In this document: positions 9,282 to 17,929 of the stretch, in pieces
How positions within the stretch are numbered: the first letter of the stretch is position 1
Layout of the letters: every line of letters begins with the position of its first letter
NCBI GenBank assembly: GCA_001602455.1
Contig: CP012157.1
Coordinates: forward strand, 1,545,733 to 1,609,732
Direction of reading: 5' to 3'
Length of the DNA: 64,000 bases
Source of the DNA: Betaproteobacteria bacterium UKL13-2
GTDB lineage: Bacteria; Pseudomonadota; Gammaproteobacteria; Burkholderiales; Usitatibacteraceae
The notes under the pieces: model-generated
Seen by the model: the letters and a program-made list of their open reading frames with translations, nothing else
Database searches by the model: none
What the model was told of the DNA's origin: nothing
Position numbers and translations under genes: made by a program

Positions 9282-9764
9282 TTAGCGAATGCTGAGCGCA
9301 TTGATTCCGTTATTCAACATTGCGGTCTTGAGGTGAGAGCTTTCAGTGGCTTTAAACAGGAAGATAACTTTCATGTCAAGATCACAGTCTACTTGTGAAA
9401 CATTCTCAGCAGTCATTTTCAGAATCTCCAAAAAATTGTAAAGCTCATTATCTTTTTCTTTTGATAATAACTGATCTGCGTTTGTAAAAATTAGCAGATA
9501 TTTATCTTCATCCAAGCTCCATAAGAAATCAGTGAGTGAATCGTATAGAGCATCCCAATTTCGTCCAAAATGTTCTGGGAAATCGAGTTTGGTGTAAAAC
9601 TCTTCCATTAAATCTGATTTTGTTGATGCTTTTGCGCCATCCACTAACGAGCTTTTCTGTTTATTGGTTACAGATTTTTCCGCTATGGATTGAAATATTT
9701 CTTTTTCTCCATCTGCTAATATGAAGCTTAAATCCTGATCAAATATTTTTTCTAATAAATCCAT
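9282..9764 (-). CDS. Barstar-like ribonuclease inhibitor
   Basis: A 160-residue protein from ATG 9764, with GGGA eight bases upstream (a TTG three codons earlier is less likely). The motif LDFPEHFGRNWDALYDSLTD (about residues 60-80) is the signature of the barstar family, which blocks secreted RNases of the barnase type by inserting an acidic helix into the active site. Compared with classical barstar (about 90 residues) it has an extra N-terminal segment of about 50 residues and a longer C-terminus, as in many genomic barstar homologues. No barnase-like RNase gene is visible in the window, so it is an orphan immunity gene here. Base composition is strongly AT-rich, pointing to transfer. Confidence 0.83.
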   Translation of the reverse strand: MDLLEKIFDQDLSFILADGEKEIFQSIAEKSVTNKQKSSLVDGAKASTKSDLMEEFYTKLDFPEHFGRNWDALYDSLTDFLWSLDEDKYLLIFTNADQLLSKEKDNELYNFLEILKMTAENVSQVDCDLDMKVIFLFKATESSHLKTAMLNNGINALSIR

Positions 9765-9773
9765 TTTTCCCAA

Positions 9774-10115
9774 TGCTTAATTTAGGTGCTAATTTCAAAT
9801 CTGTGGCTGTATGTTCGCTTTCAGGTGATTGGACCGCACCATATTTGCTACGATATTTGACCGTATGCGCGCCTTCCTCCCGCAGCATTCCAGCCTGAAC
9901 ATTTCAGGAGGGCGCGTTTGAAAGCGGGGCAGTAGGGGAACGGGCGACCCATGAAATACTCAGGCGAGAGCGACTACCGTACTTCGAGCCACGATGTGGG
10001 GCCCTGCGAACAACCACAAGGGTTGCACCGGCCGGCCCCCAATTTTTTGGCGCGAAGCACGACTTTCGCACGCGCTCCCGTATTTGGCAAACGCGGCCCC
10101 GCTGAATTGTTCAGG
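9774..10115. other. Intergenic region between the barstar and phosphomannomutase genes
   Basis: 342 bases with no credible gene; the open frames here are shadows of the mutase gene. The right-hand half contains a complete family C repeat (9893-9965). At about 10000-10045 a long G/C-rich imperfect hairpin (GGGGCCCTGCG ... CCGGCCGGCCCC) lies just past the end of the minus-strand mutase gene and may act in transcript end formation, though no T run follows it in that direction. Confidence 0.5.
9893..9965. repeat. Family C palindromic repeat, short complete copy (73 bp)
   Basis: The left end GCCTGAACATTTCA and the right end TGAAATACTCAGGC are inverted repeats (11 of 14 match). Just inside them are GGGCGCGTTTGAAAGCGGGG on the left and GGGCGACCC on the right, both shared with the longer copy at 36617-36835. 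No coding content. Confidence 0.7.
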
Positions 10116-11522
10116 TTAGTACGGAAGTGCGACATCAGGCTTTGCGCTTTGCAACACGCGACGAAAGTCTTCTTTGATGCGTTGAAGGCCAGCTTCTGTT
10201 TCGGCCTCGAACCGGAGTACGACGACGGGCGTGGTATTAGATGCACGCGCAAGTCCAAAACCATCTGCGTATTCGACGCGCAGGCCATCAATGGTGATGA
10301 CCTCTATCGGGTCGGTGAATTTTGCGGTCTGTTTGAGTCCATTGATCAACGCATGCGGCTCGCCTTCGGCGAGTTGCCAGTTGAGTTCGGGTGTGGATAT
10401 CGCATTCGGCAGCGATTTGAGTGGTGTGCTGATATCGGCGTACCGGCTGACTATTTCCAACAGGCGTGCGCCGCAGTAGAGCGCATCGTCGAACCCATAC
10501 CAGCGCTCCTTGATGAAAATATGTCCGCTCATTTCGCCCGAGATTGGCGAGTCTACTTTCTTCATCTTGAGCTTGATAAGCGAATGGCCTGTCATCCACA
10601 TCAACGGAACCCCGCCGTGTTGGCGAATCCAAGGGGCGAGATGGCGCGAGCACTTCACATCAAAAATGACCGTGCCGCCGGGGCGCCGCGATAGAACGTC
10701 GGCCGCAAACAGCATGATTTGTCGGTCGGGGAAAATGATCTCGCCATCCTTCGTCACCACACCCAGACGATCGCCGTCGCCATCGAAGGCGATGCCGATT
10801 TCAGCGTCCGTGGTTTTGAGCGCTCGTATGACATCCTGAAGATTCTCCGGCTTCGACGGGTCCGGGTGATGATTCGGGAAATTGCCGTCGACTTCGCAGT
10901 ACAGGGGAATCACTTCACAACCAAGGGATTCAAAAAGTCGCACAGCAATGGCGGCCGGTGAGCCGTTGCCACAATCCATCACAATTTTCAGCTTGCGGCT
11001 AAGTTTCACGTCGCCGACGATTCGATTCACGTATGCATCATGGATGTCGTGCGTACGGTAGCCCCCCGGCACCGCCGCGACGATGAATGTATTCGATTGA
11101 ATATGGCGAAGGAGCGATTGGATTGCGTCGAGGGCAAGTGTTTCACCTTCGATCACCATCTTGATGCCATTGTATTGAGGTGGATTGTGCGAGCCAGTCA
11201 CCATCACCCCGGATCGAGCGCCCAGTTCAATGGCAGCGAAATAGACCATTGGCGTTGCCGCGACACCGATATCAATGACGTTAATGCCGGTTGACTGCAT
11301 GCCGCGCGCGAGAGCCTCGGAAAGTGATGGCCCCGAAAATCTGCCGTCTCGGCCGATGACAATTTCAGTGCCGCCTCGCTTGATGGCCTCTGATCCAAGT
11401 GCCTTGCCGATCAGCTCAACGACTTCCGGTGTGAGTGATTGGCCGACGATGCCACGAATGTCGTAGGCCTTAAAGATCTCGGGCGATAGGGCGATGGCAG
11501 CATCTGGTGTGGGTTGGGACAT
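10116..11522 (-). CDS. Phosphomannomutase/phosphoglucomutase
   Basis: A 468-residue alpha-D-phosphohexomutase of the AlgC type, interconverting mannose-6-P/mannose-1-P and glucose-6-P/glucose-1-P for sugar-nucleotide and envelope polysaccharide synthesis. FKAYDIRGIVG opens domain 1. The phosphoserine loop is VTGSHNPPQYNG with Ser111 (Ser108 in Pseudomonas AlgC). The metal loop is IAFDGDGDRLG and the sugar-specificity loop is GEMSGHIFIKERW. The length fits AlgC (about 463). I chose ATG 11522; an in-frame TTG at 11567 would add 15 poorly fitting residues. It lies 56 bases after the YheT-like gene in the same direction, so it may be the last gene of the T2SS transcript. Confidence 0.92.
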   Translation of the reverse strand: MSQPTPDAAIALSPEIFKAYDIRGIVGQSLTPEVVELIGKALGSEAIKRGGTEIVIGRDGRFSGPSLSEALARGMQSTGINVIDIGVAATPMVYFAAIELGARSGVMVTGSHNPPQYNGIKMVIEGETLALDAIQSLLRHIQSNTFIVAAVPGGYRTHDIHDAYVNRIVGDVKLSRKLKIVMDCGNGSPAAIAVRLFESLGCEVIPLYCEVDGNFPNHHPDPSKPENLQDVIRALKTTDAEIGIAFDGDGDRLGVVTKDGEIIFPDRQIMLFAADVLSRRPGGTVIFDVKCSRHLAPWIRQHGGVPLMWMTGHSLIKLKMKKVDSPISGEMSGHIFIKERWYGFDDALYCGARLLEIVSRYADISTPLKSLPNAISTPELNWQLAEGEPHALINGLKQTAKFTDPIEVITIDGLRVEYADGFGLARASNTTPVVVLRFEAETEAGLQRIKEDFRRVLQSAKPDVALPY

Positions 11523-11578
11523 ATCGAGAATTTCCGCTAAAGGTGGCACTGCAAAATGTGGAAGCAAATTTTATCTTG

Positions 11579-12604
11579 CTAATTTTCGGTTTCAAAAAAT
11601 CGAAACACGCGCCTAGGCATCCAACCGCTGCGGCCAGGGAATGGCCCCGTTAGAAACCCAACGTGACCACCGTGTGTGGGGAAATCCAGCAGTACGTCCG
11701 ACGAGACTTGTTGCGCCGTCGGCAGCGCCGTGGCGGGTAGGAATGGATCATTCTTGGCATTGAGCAATAACGATGGTACGCGGATATCGATCAACCCAGG
11801 CTTGGCGGAGCCGCGCATCCAGTAGTCGTCGGTATCACGGTAGCCATGCAAGGGCGCGGTCACTTCGTTATCAAACTCGCGGAGCGTTGTCGCTGCGCGG
11901 ACAACATCCTCACGGAAAATTCCCGGATGTTTAGCGAGCTTGGCCAATGCGTTTTTCTTCATCGTCCGTAGAAAATTCTTGGTGTACAAACGGCAAAAGC
12001 CGTGTTCTAACGCCTCGCCCGCAGCCATCAAGTCCAGTGGCGCGGAGATTGCTGCCGCCGCCGCCACAATACGGCGGGCATCGCGCCCCGTATCGCCAAG
12101 CCATTTCATGGTTGCGTTGCCACCGAGTGAGACGGCGGCAACATACACCGGTTGCGACGGCTGCTCAGCCTTGACGCGCTTCAGAATCCATTCAATTTCG
12201 GGTGCATCGCCAGAGTGGTAGGCACGCGCAAGCCAATTCATTTCGCCGCTGCAGCCGCGAAAATGCGGCACGATACCGCGCCATCCACGGCGCTCCGCCT
12301 CGCGCATCAAATTTAGTGCATAGATGCCCTGAGAGCTGCCCTCGAGCCCATGAAAAACCACCAGAATCGGCTGATCGATGTTTACGGCTGTCGAACAGAG
12401 GCGATCAACATCAACGAAGTCACCATCTGGCTTGCCGTGCGGCGTGGTGTCCCAACGCTCGCGCACGTAATTCACCTTTGGCCGCTCACCAAAGAGTGAT
12501 GGGTAAACCGTCTGGGCGTGCGCACCGAAGCGACTCTCCGCGCCCCGCCCGAGCCACCACGGTGCGCGGTAGTCAGCGGGCCTTTCAACGGTCGTGGTGC
12601 CCAC
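11579..12604 (-). CDS. YheT-like alpha/beta hydrolase
   Basis: A 341-residue protein if started at GTG 12604, the same length as E. coli YheT (about 340). The frame is open further upstream, but that part lies inside gspN and reads as nonsense. The family features are RAPWWLGRGAESRFGAHAQT, HGLEGSSQGIYALNLM, the nucleophile elbow VAAVSLGGNATMKWLG and the late GGHVGF carrying the catalytic His. YheT proteins are predicted serine hydrolases/esterases with unclear physiological substrate. The GTG start is two bases after the gspN stop, so translation is probably coupled. Confidence 0.85.
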   Translation of the reverse strand: MGTTTVERPADYRAPWWLGRGAESRFGAHAQTVYPSLFGERPKVNYVRERWDTTPHGKPDGDFVDVDRLCSTAVNIDQPILVVFHGLEGSSQGIYALNLMREAERRGWRGIVPHFRGCSGEMNWLARAYHSGDAPEIEWILKRVKAEQPSQPVYVAAVSLGGNATMKWLGDTGRDARRIVAAAAAISAPLDLMAAGEALEHGFCRLYTKNFLRTMKKNALAKLAKHPGIFREDVVRAATTLREFDNEVTAPLHGYRDTDDYWMRGSAKPGLIDIRVPSLLLNAKNDPFLPATALPTAQQVSSDVLLDFPTHGGHVGFLTGPFPGRSGWMPRRVFRFFETEN

Positions 12605-12605
12605 C

Positions 12606-13409
12606 CTACCAACTTGTCTTGTAATCGATATTGACGCGGCCATCGGGCGCAAGGCGACCAACGCGACCCAAGAGACTGGCGACCCATGCGGGACTGCCGG
12701 CAGGTGCCGAGGCAAAACCTTGGTAGCGAAATTCGTTTGTCTTGCCCAGAACCACATGTCCGCCGCCGTTGAGCGCGAGCATTCCAGACGACTTTTCGAT
12801 TTGGTAGGAGACGCGCTGTGGCTCAAACATGAGATTGCCGTGATAGCTTCCCAGGGGGGCGCTGATGGGAAGTCCACCGATAGACTGAATACGAATGTGG
12901 TTGGCAGCGAAGTTCAGGCGTCCTGCCATCGCGTGTGGTGCTGCATAGTCAACGGTGAATGCGGGCCCTACAGACGTCAGTTGAAATTCACCCCTTGGCT
13001 GAAAAAGCGATAGTTCGCGTCGGATGCGTGCGAGCAACTCCATGGCGATGGTCACGTCCATGTTTCGTAATTGCAGATCGAAAAGCCCCGCCTCTGCCGT
13101 CCAACTGCCGTTGAATTGCCGCCCGCTCGCGATGACATCAAACCCAAGGCGCAGTCGCAGTAAGCTCGACGGCGCGACCGACCACTTCACTGGAATTTCA
13201 AGTGGCACGTCTTGCAACTGCGGTGTGGCGCCTGCGACGATGACGTTCGCCGTGCCTGCCCATATCGTGCCGCCCGTCACCTGAAGGCGGGTAGTCGGCA
13301 TGATGCGTGGATTGACGGCGCTCTCGATGAGGGTTGCCGGAATGAATGCAACCACTGCCGTCATAAACGTTGCCGCGGCGACGCTCAGCACAAGTGTTTT
13401 TTTCATCAT
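12606..13409 (-). CDS. gspN: Type II secretion system protein GspN
   Basis: A 267-residue inner-membrane-anchored periplasmic protein. One N-terminal hydrophobic segment (LVLSVAAATFMTAVVAFIPA) is followed by a periplasmic domain with the family patterns VTGGTIWAGTANV and GRLNFAANHIRIQ and a C-terminal DGRVNIDYKTSW. GspN is an accessory component found in a subset of type II systems and thought to help the inner-membrane platform. Its start ATG overlaps the gspM stop by 4 bases, so the two are translationally coupled. Confidence 0.85.
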   Translation of the reverse strand: MMKKTLVLSVAAATFMTAVVAFIPATLIESAVNPRIMPTTRLQVTGGTIWAGTANVIVAGATPQLQDVPLEIPVKWSVAPSSLLRLRLGFDVIASGRQFNGSWTAEAGLFDLQLRNMDVTIAMELLARIRRELSLFQPRGEFQLTSVGPAFTVDYAAPHAMAGRLNFAANHIRIQSIGGLPISAPLGSYHGNLMFEPQRVSYQIEKSSGMLALNGGGHVVLGKTNEFRYQGFASAPAGSPAWVASLLGRVGRLAPDGRVNIDYKTSW

Positions 13410-13924
13410 GCGTCCACCAACACAATTTCACCCGACACCGCAGTCGAGCGTGGTGAACTGCGCGACAGTGCGATTGCCGCCACCCGAATCCGATAGCGCG
13501 CGGTTGCTTGTTCTAATCGATCCGCCACATTGGCATACGGCTGTGCTTTGATGGACACGGTAAACGCAATGCCATTGGGTTTGGACTGAAGCGCCACGGT
13601 GGCAATCGGCCCGAATATCGCCTGCAATCCAGCAACATCGGCGACCGAGGTGTTTGCATTCGCCGCAACTGGTGCAGTCGTGCGGATTTGAGTGACTTCT
13701 TGGGCTTGCTGTTGCATGCGCGAAATTTGCGCGCTCAGAAAAGCGATTCGTGTGCGATCGCGTTGTTGGCTGGCTTGGAGAGGTTGATAGACCAGCGCCC
13801 AGCCAAGCCCCAGCACCAGCAATAGGCCTACGCCCATCATGCGTCGCTGACCCGCAGGCGACAACACGTGCCACTGGGTAGATATCTTGTCGATCAGCGG
13901 GGTGAGTGCGCCAGGTGTTTTCAC
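13406..13924 (-). CDS. gspM: Type II secretion system protein GspM
   Basis: A 172-residue bitopic inner-membrane protein with a short cytoplasmic N-terminus, one membrane helix (MMGVGLLLVLGLGWALVY) and a helical then ferredoxin-like periplasmic domain (QISRMQQQAQEV linker). GspM pairs with GspL in the assembly platform. It overlaps gspL and gspN by 4 bases on each side. Length and layout are typical of the family, though the sequence is poorly conserved, so identification leans partly on operon position. Confidence 0.85.
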   Translation of the reverse strand: MKTPGALTPLIDKISTQWHVLSPAGQRRMMGVGLLLVLGLGWALVYQPLQASQQRDRTRIAFLSAQISRMQQQAQEVTQIRTTAPVAANANTSVADVAGLQAIFGPIATVALQSKPNGIAFTVSIKAQPYANVADRLEQATARYRIRVAAIALSRSSPRSTAVSGEIVLVDA

Positions 13925-15210
13925 GGTGCGGCTCCTCCGCTGATGGCGACAGTCACGACACCGGTTGCCTCGCTTATCTTGACGCCAGACTGTTTTGCGG
14001 CAGCCGAACGAAGTGCCACGCTCGCATCGGCGGACAGACCCGCGATAGTGATATTGAGTGTGTCGCCGGATGCGCTGAGGCTGGTGATGTTGCTCGCAAA
14101 CTCGCGGGTGAGGCTCGCCGCGAGCGCCAGCTTGGCCAACGTGGCATCTTGTGCCAGACCGCGCTCACGGCGGAGTTGGTCAAGATTTCGAGACATTTGC
14201 AGCGGCGCATCCACGACGGTTGTCGCCTCAGGGAAGCTACGCAAGAAAACTTGTCGGATGTCGTTTTCAAGTGCGCGACGTTGCACGCTGACGCGCCACG
14301 CGTCGGCACCAATGCCGACCAGATGAATCAAAATCGACACACACGCGAGTCCGGCTGCCCACTTAAATGCTGCCATGGCGCCAGTGTTTTGAGTGTCGGG
14401 TCTAAATCGCCCCACCATGAAATTTGAGGCGATGAGGCGTGACTCCTGCGCGGTCACGGCCTGACCCATGCCAGGTTTGATGTGCAGACTCATGCCGTCT
14501 TTGCTAGTCACACCAAGCTCGGCTTCCCACAAGGCTCGATCGATGCGCGACGCCAATTCAGTCGGCGCAACGATGTTTAATCGTGTGGGTAGGGCGCGCG
14601 AATCGGCAGACGCCGCGGCTTCGTTTAATGCCAGCGACAGCGAAAAGGGCGGCTTAGTGAGGTCGCTCGCGACAAAGTCGATCCCATAGGCGAGTCCGTC
14701 GGGTCTTACTGCGAATCCTCGACTGCCATTTAAGTCAAGCAGCCATTCGCCTTGGCCGACCGCCGCAAGCGCGGTCTCTGGAACCGCCAGATCGGCTGCA
14801 AGATCGTTTGCGGTGAGCCAATCAAGGGCGCGGGTAAGCCACGCACGATCAATCGCCGCCACGACAAACTGGTTGGCACCGGTATCGGCGGGGCCGACTT
14901 CAACCGCATGAACGGTTTCGGGGTCAATCGTGAGTTTGTCTTCAATCGCGAAATTGAGTAGCTGTTGGCGGCGTGCAGCCGAGACGCGCGGCAGCATTGC
15001 ATCAATAAAGGCAATGCGCGAAACGGGAATAACCGCGACAGTACGATCGGCGGCAGGTATCGCGTCGGGCACGCTTTCGCCGCTGCTGGTGGATGTGTCA
15101 CGTTGAATCCAGCGAATGTGACACGCATTCGACCGCACAGCGCCGTCCGAAGAGGACTCGCTTATGGCCGGAAAGTAATCCGTATCGGGCAAATAAATGA
15201 AGCGAGTCAC
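13921..15210 (-). CDS. gspL: Type II secretion system protein GspL
   Basis: A 429-residue protein. The cytoplasmic actin-like N-terminal domain (FIDAMLPRVSAARRQQLLNF, EDKLTIDPETVHAVEVGP) is the part that binds the GspE ATPase. A single membrane segment lies near residue 270 (AAFKWAAGLACVSILIHLVG), followed by a periplasmic domain that contacts GspM. The order between gspK and gspM fits. It is 9 bases after gspK and overlaps gspM by 4 bases. Confidence 0.9.
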   Translation of the reverse strand: MTRFIYLPDTDYFPAISESSSDGAVRSNACHIRWIQRDTSTSSGESVPDAIPAADRTVAVIPVSRIAFIDAMLPRVSAARRQQLLNFAIEDKLTIDPETVHAVEVGPADTGANQFVVAAIDRAWLTRALDWLTANDLAADLAVPETALAAVGQGEWLLDLNGSRGFAVRPDGLAYGIDFVASDLTKPPFSLSLALNEAAASADSRALPTRLNIVAPTELASRIDRALWEAELGVTSKDGMSLHIKPGMGQAVTAQESRLIASNFMVGRFRPDTQNTGAMAAFKWAAGLACVSILIHLVGIGADAWRVSVQRRALENDIRQVFLRSFPEATTVVDAPLQMSRNLDQLRRERGLAQDATLAKLALAASLTREFASNITSLSASGDTLNITIAGLSADASVALRSAAAKQSGVKISEATGVVTVAISGGAAP

Positions 15211-15219
15211 GTCTGAAAT

Positions 15220-16215
15220 TTATCCGTTTTCCTTGACCCAAATTATAGCGGGCCAAGCGATGACACCACTTGTATTGGCAAGCTGAGTTTGCAGCAATGC
15301 CGCCTGGCGAATTTGCGAATGTTGGCCGGTGATGGCGAGGGACGCCTCAAAGTAACGACTTGTCGTGTCCAGAAAAGCGTCAATCATTGGTGCGGGTAGC
15401 GCGGCATGCCGTTGCTTGATGTTGTCTATCCTCGTGTAGGGAAGGGGAGCTTGTCTCTGCCGAATAATATCGGTGATCACATCGCTTGGAACATCATCAA
15501 AAATGGCGGTGAGTAATTCAGTCGATGTGGTGTTGATATTGATTTTTGTCCGTTCAATGTTTGCGCGAGGAAGTGCGGTGATGAATGGCGCGAGGCGGCG
15601 AAAGCTTGCCTCATTCATGCCCTTGACCCGCAATAGTTCGTCGATAAGCAGGATCGGTTTATTGGCCGCGCCATAGCCGCCGCTGACGCGGTTTGCAATC
15701 GACCAGTAGTGGCCATTTTCGGCACCACCCGTACCAGAAATTTCGTCATCATTATCGAGCCAATCGACCACAGCGTTGGCAAGCTCAGGGTCGAGCTTAA
15801 GTATGTTCAGGAGCCGGACGAATATCTGAACGTCGGCATTGCGTCGCTTTCCGTTACTATCAATCAAGTTGTTGATATTGAATTTCGACTGCGCATCACG
15901 CAGCAGTCCGGTGGCCACCGCCGTTTCGATCGGGCGCGCGATCAAGCCTTCTGCCCAAGGCTGATTAAGGGCGACGTAGACACTATTTTTTTGCTGGACG
16001 AGGAGCGCACTGCGTGCCCACTCAAGCGTGGTGGTGGCGTGCAGCCCTAACTGCGCGCGCTCGGTGGTGCGTTCGACACGGGTGAGTGATTCACTTTGCT
16101 GAGAGAGCAGGTAGGTCGCCACTGTGGCCGCGAGCATCACGACGAGCAGCGCCGTAATGAGCGCAACACCACGCTGACGCCGCGAGCTACCCACGCGACA
16201 ACTCACGAAGTGCAA
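15220..16215 (-). CDS. gspK: Type II secretion minor pseudopilin GspK
   Basis: A 331-residue large minor pseudopilin. The type IV prepilin-like N-terminus is RRQRGVALITALLVVMLAAT. The residue after the cleavage-site Gly is Val rather than Phe and there is no Glu at +5, which is normal for GspK. The large C-terminal domain has SKFNINNLIDSNG and VVDWLDNDDEISGTGGAEN, the GspK insert with its calcium-binding residues. GspK caps the pseudopilus tip with GspI and GspJ. It overlaps gspJ by 29 bases. Confidence 0.9.
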   Translation of the reverse strand: MHFVSCRVGSSRRQRGVALITALLVVMLAATVATYLLSQQSESLTRVERTTERAQLGLHATTTLEWARSALLVQQKNSVYVALNQPWAEGLIARPIETAVATGLLRDAQSKFNINNLIDSNGKRRNADVQIFVRLLNILKLDPELANAVVDWLDNDDEISGTGGAENGHYWSIANRVSGGYGAANKPILLIDELLRVKGMNEASFRRLAPFITALPRANIERTKININTTSTELLTAIFDDVPSDVITDIIRQRQAPLPYTRIDNIKQRHAALPAPMIDAFLDTTSRYFEASLAITGQHSQIRQAALLQTQLANTSGVIAWPAIIWVKENG

Positions 16216-16837
16216 ACAATCGGATGATTGGCGCAGCGTTGACGGGCGTAATCGTCACCTCAAGCGCAGCGGGAAGCGTGGTTTGTGATGACGGCGACTC
16301 GCCGCGTATCGGCCACTCTGGACGCCAGGTGCCGGACTTATCCAGAATGCGCCACTTAAACTCACGAATATCATTGAGGGCGGTGTAGGCATTCGGTCGC
16401 GCACGCGGTGCAGCGTCCAAGCCGTCCCACACCAATAGCTCGAGTTTGCCTTCATTGAGTCGATACCCGACGCGCTGCGGTGCGCCGTTTCCGCCTGTCG
16501 CCTCCGTCGCCCCCATCGCGCCGGCGAATCCGGTCCGACTGAACACAATGACGGGATCAACTGCGGACACGGCGGCTGATAGCACTTGCAGTCCGGGCTC
16601 TGTCACGCCATCGGCATTGCGTATGGGGCGAGGCAACATCGCGCCAATATCAGACTCCAGCCGAGTGAAAAATAGCGCCTGATCGCGTAGCCGTGTCGAT
16701 TGGGTCGCGAGATGTTCTCGCGCCTGAAACATGCTCGACAGTGTTCGGTAGCCAATCACCGCGAGCACCGCAAAAATGGCGAGTGCGACGAGCACTTCGA
16801 CGAGCGTAAATGCGCGGGAATACGTCGCAACACTCAC
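16187..16837 (-). CDS. gspJ: Type II secretion minor pseudopilin GspJ
   Basis: A 216-residue minor pseudopilin with a prepilin signal: SRAFTLVEVLVALAIFAVLA, with the cleavage site before FTLVE (Ala rather than Gly at -1) and Glu at +5. The later segments QRVGYRLNEGKLELLVWDGL and FKWRILDKSGTWRPEWP are GspJ-like. It forms the tip complex with GspI and GspK. The start overlaps the gspI stop by 4 bases. Confidence 0.9.
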   Translation of the reverse strand: MSVATYSRAFTLVEVLVALAIFAVLAVIGYRTLSSMFQAREHLATQSTRLRDQALFFTRLESDIGAMLPRPIRNADGVTEPGLQVLSAAVSAVDPVIVFSRTGFAGAMGATEATGGNGAPQRVGYRLNEGKLELLVWDGLDAAPRARPNAYTALNDIREFKWRILDKSGTWRPEWPIRGESPSSQTTLPAALEVTITPVNAAPIIRLFALRELSRG

Positions 16838-17259
16838 GGCTGTAACCCGGTTGTCGTGCCATCGTTGGGACGTGGGACGTACACAGTGAGCGTGGCAAAT
16901 TTTCGTTTCGCATCATTGTCGTCGCGCCGCGCAACCGAGATTTCAACTTTACGAAAATCGACGTTTGGTGTTTCGTTTGTTGTTGTGGTCCAACGAAAAC
17001 TGATACCCGCCATATCAGACGAGCCCGTTTCGACACCCACCGATGGGAACAGCCGGCGCGCAGTCAACTCGGCGGCACGATTCTGTGCCACCCATGTCGC
17101 GTAGGTTCGCATGATCGACTCTTCGGCTGTGGTTGTTGCCATCGCGGTGGCACGCATGGCCGTAGCAAGCGCAATGGAGATGATCGCCAGCGCGATCAAG
17201 ACTTCAATGAGCGTGAAGCCTAGCGATCTCGCCGTCGAATCAAATCTGTTGGTGTCCAT
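16834..17259 (-). CDS. gspI: Type II secretion minor pseudopilin GspI
   Basis: A 141-residue minor pseudopilin started at ATG 17259, 16 bases after the gspH stop; further upstream the frame would run into gspH. The leader MDTNRFDSTARSLG is cleaved before FTLIEVLIALAIISIALATA, with Glu at +5. The C-terminal part has RAAELTARRLFPSVGVETG, typical of GspI (TYAxWVAxNR-type sequence just before it). It is the core of the tip complex with GspJ and GspK. Confidence 0.9.
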   Translation of the reverse strand: MDTNRFDSTARSLGFTLIEVLIALAIISIALATAMRATAMATTTAEESIMRTYATWVAQNRAAELTARRLFPSVGVETGSSDMAGISFRWTTTTNETPNVDFRKVEISVARRDDNDAKRKFATLTVYVPRPNDGTTTGLQP

Positions 17260-17275
17260 GTGGCGGATGCCCACC

Positions 17276-17878
17276 TTAGCGTCGCAGCGACACATTACCA
17301 AGTGCGTCGCCATCGATGGTTCGCGAATACTGCGCCGAATAAACGCGCAGCGAAAATGGCGCCCCCACACCCGTCGGTAAAAAGGTCACGATCTTGTCAC
17401 CTTGTTCGGCGCTGGTATTGGTGCCGGTACCGGTATTGGCCATCGAACGATTGCCCTCTGCGAGACGCTCCGGTGCCGTTATTTCCGCCCGAATGCCGTC
17501 ACGCCATCCGCGGATGGGTAACTTTTCAGCAGATGCGGTGCGCCATATGGGTTCGACACTGTTGGGATCACGTTCTAAGAATTCAATGCCCGCGTCAGTC
17601 AAGCGCATTGCGATGGGATATCCCGAAAAGACCGCTTGATCCCGCGTTCTTTCGACCAGTCGCATCAAGCGCTCAGCATCGAGTTTGACGCGCTGCTCGT
17701 CGCTGATGAAAAGGTTTGAGGTGGTGAGCGAGAGTGCAATGCCGATAATCACAACGACAATCAGAATTTCAACCAACGTAAATCCGCGCGAGGGAGCTTC
17801 TAAAAACCGTCGCGAGCGGGTGAAGTTGGCAGTGAGGAGCGGACACGTACCCAGTGTACGGCGACGAATTTGACACAC
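17276..17878 (-). CDS. gspH: Type II secretion pseudopilin GspH, 5' end rebuilt by an inserted element
   Basis: The mature protein is clear: a prepilin cleavage site PSRG/FTLVEILIVVVIIG, Glu at +5, then FLERDPNSVEPIW and the GspH-like C-terminus. The leader is abnormal. The codons just before the cleavage site (RRFLEAP) are the end of family A element A2, inserted at 17792-17925. No good ribosome binding site is seen. The frame stays open through the element, so the start could be GTG 17878 (leader about 32 residues), ATG 17965 (about 61 residues) or further up. I give 17878 as a working start with low certainty. The distance from gspG is about 280 bases, whereas elsewhere in gspD-N neighbours mostly overlap or lie within about 45 bases. 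Confidence 0.75.
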   Translation of the reverse strand: MCQIRRRTLGTCPLLTANFTRSRRFLEAPSRGFTLVEILIVVVIIGIALSLTTSNLFISDEQRVKLDAERLMRLVERTRDQAVFSGYPIAMRLTDAGIEFLERDPNSVEPIWRTASAEKLPIRGWRDGIRAEITAPERLAEGNRSMANTGTGTNTSAEQGDKIVTFLPTGVGAPFSLRVYSAQYSRTIDGDALGNVSLRR

Positions 17879-17925
17879 GCGGGAGCTGACAGATTCGCCC
17901 GCGCAGTAGGTTTTTAGAGGTTCCC
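17792..17925. repeat. Family A non-autonomous element, copy A2 (134 bp), inside the gspH 5' region
   Basis: It begins GGGAGCTTCTAAAAACCGTC and ends GTTTTTAGAGGTTCCC. Flanks are GCGA (17788-17791) and GCCA (17926-17929), a 4-bp duplication with one mismatch. The internal blocks GCGAGCGGGTGAAGTTGGCAG, GGACACGTACCCAGTGTACG and GATTCGCCCGCGCAGTAGG are shared with A5. On the minus strand its last codons are in frame with gspH. Confidence 0.85.
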
Positions 17926-17929
17926 GCCA

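Noticed and set aside
9951-10694. A 247-codon plus-strand frame
   Set aside because: It lies entirely antisense to the well-supported phosphomannomutase/phosphoglucomutase gene and its first part overlaps a family C repeat; no ribosome site or domain.
12605-12877. N-terminal extension of the YheT-like hydrolase frame
   Set aside because: The extra 91 residues are an out-of-frame reading of gspN; the GTG at 12604, right after the gspN stop, gives the expected family length.
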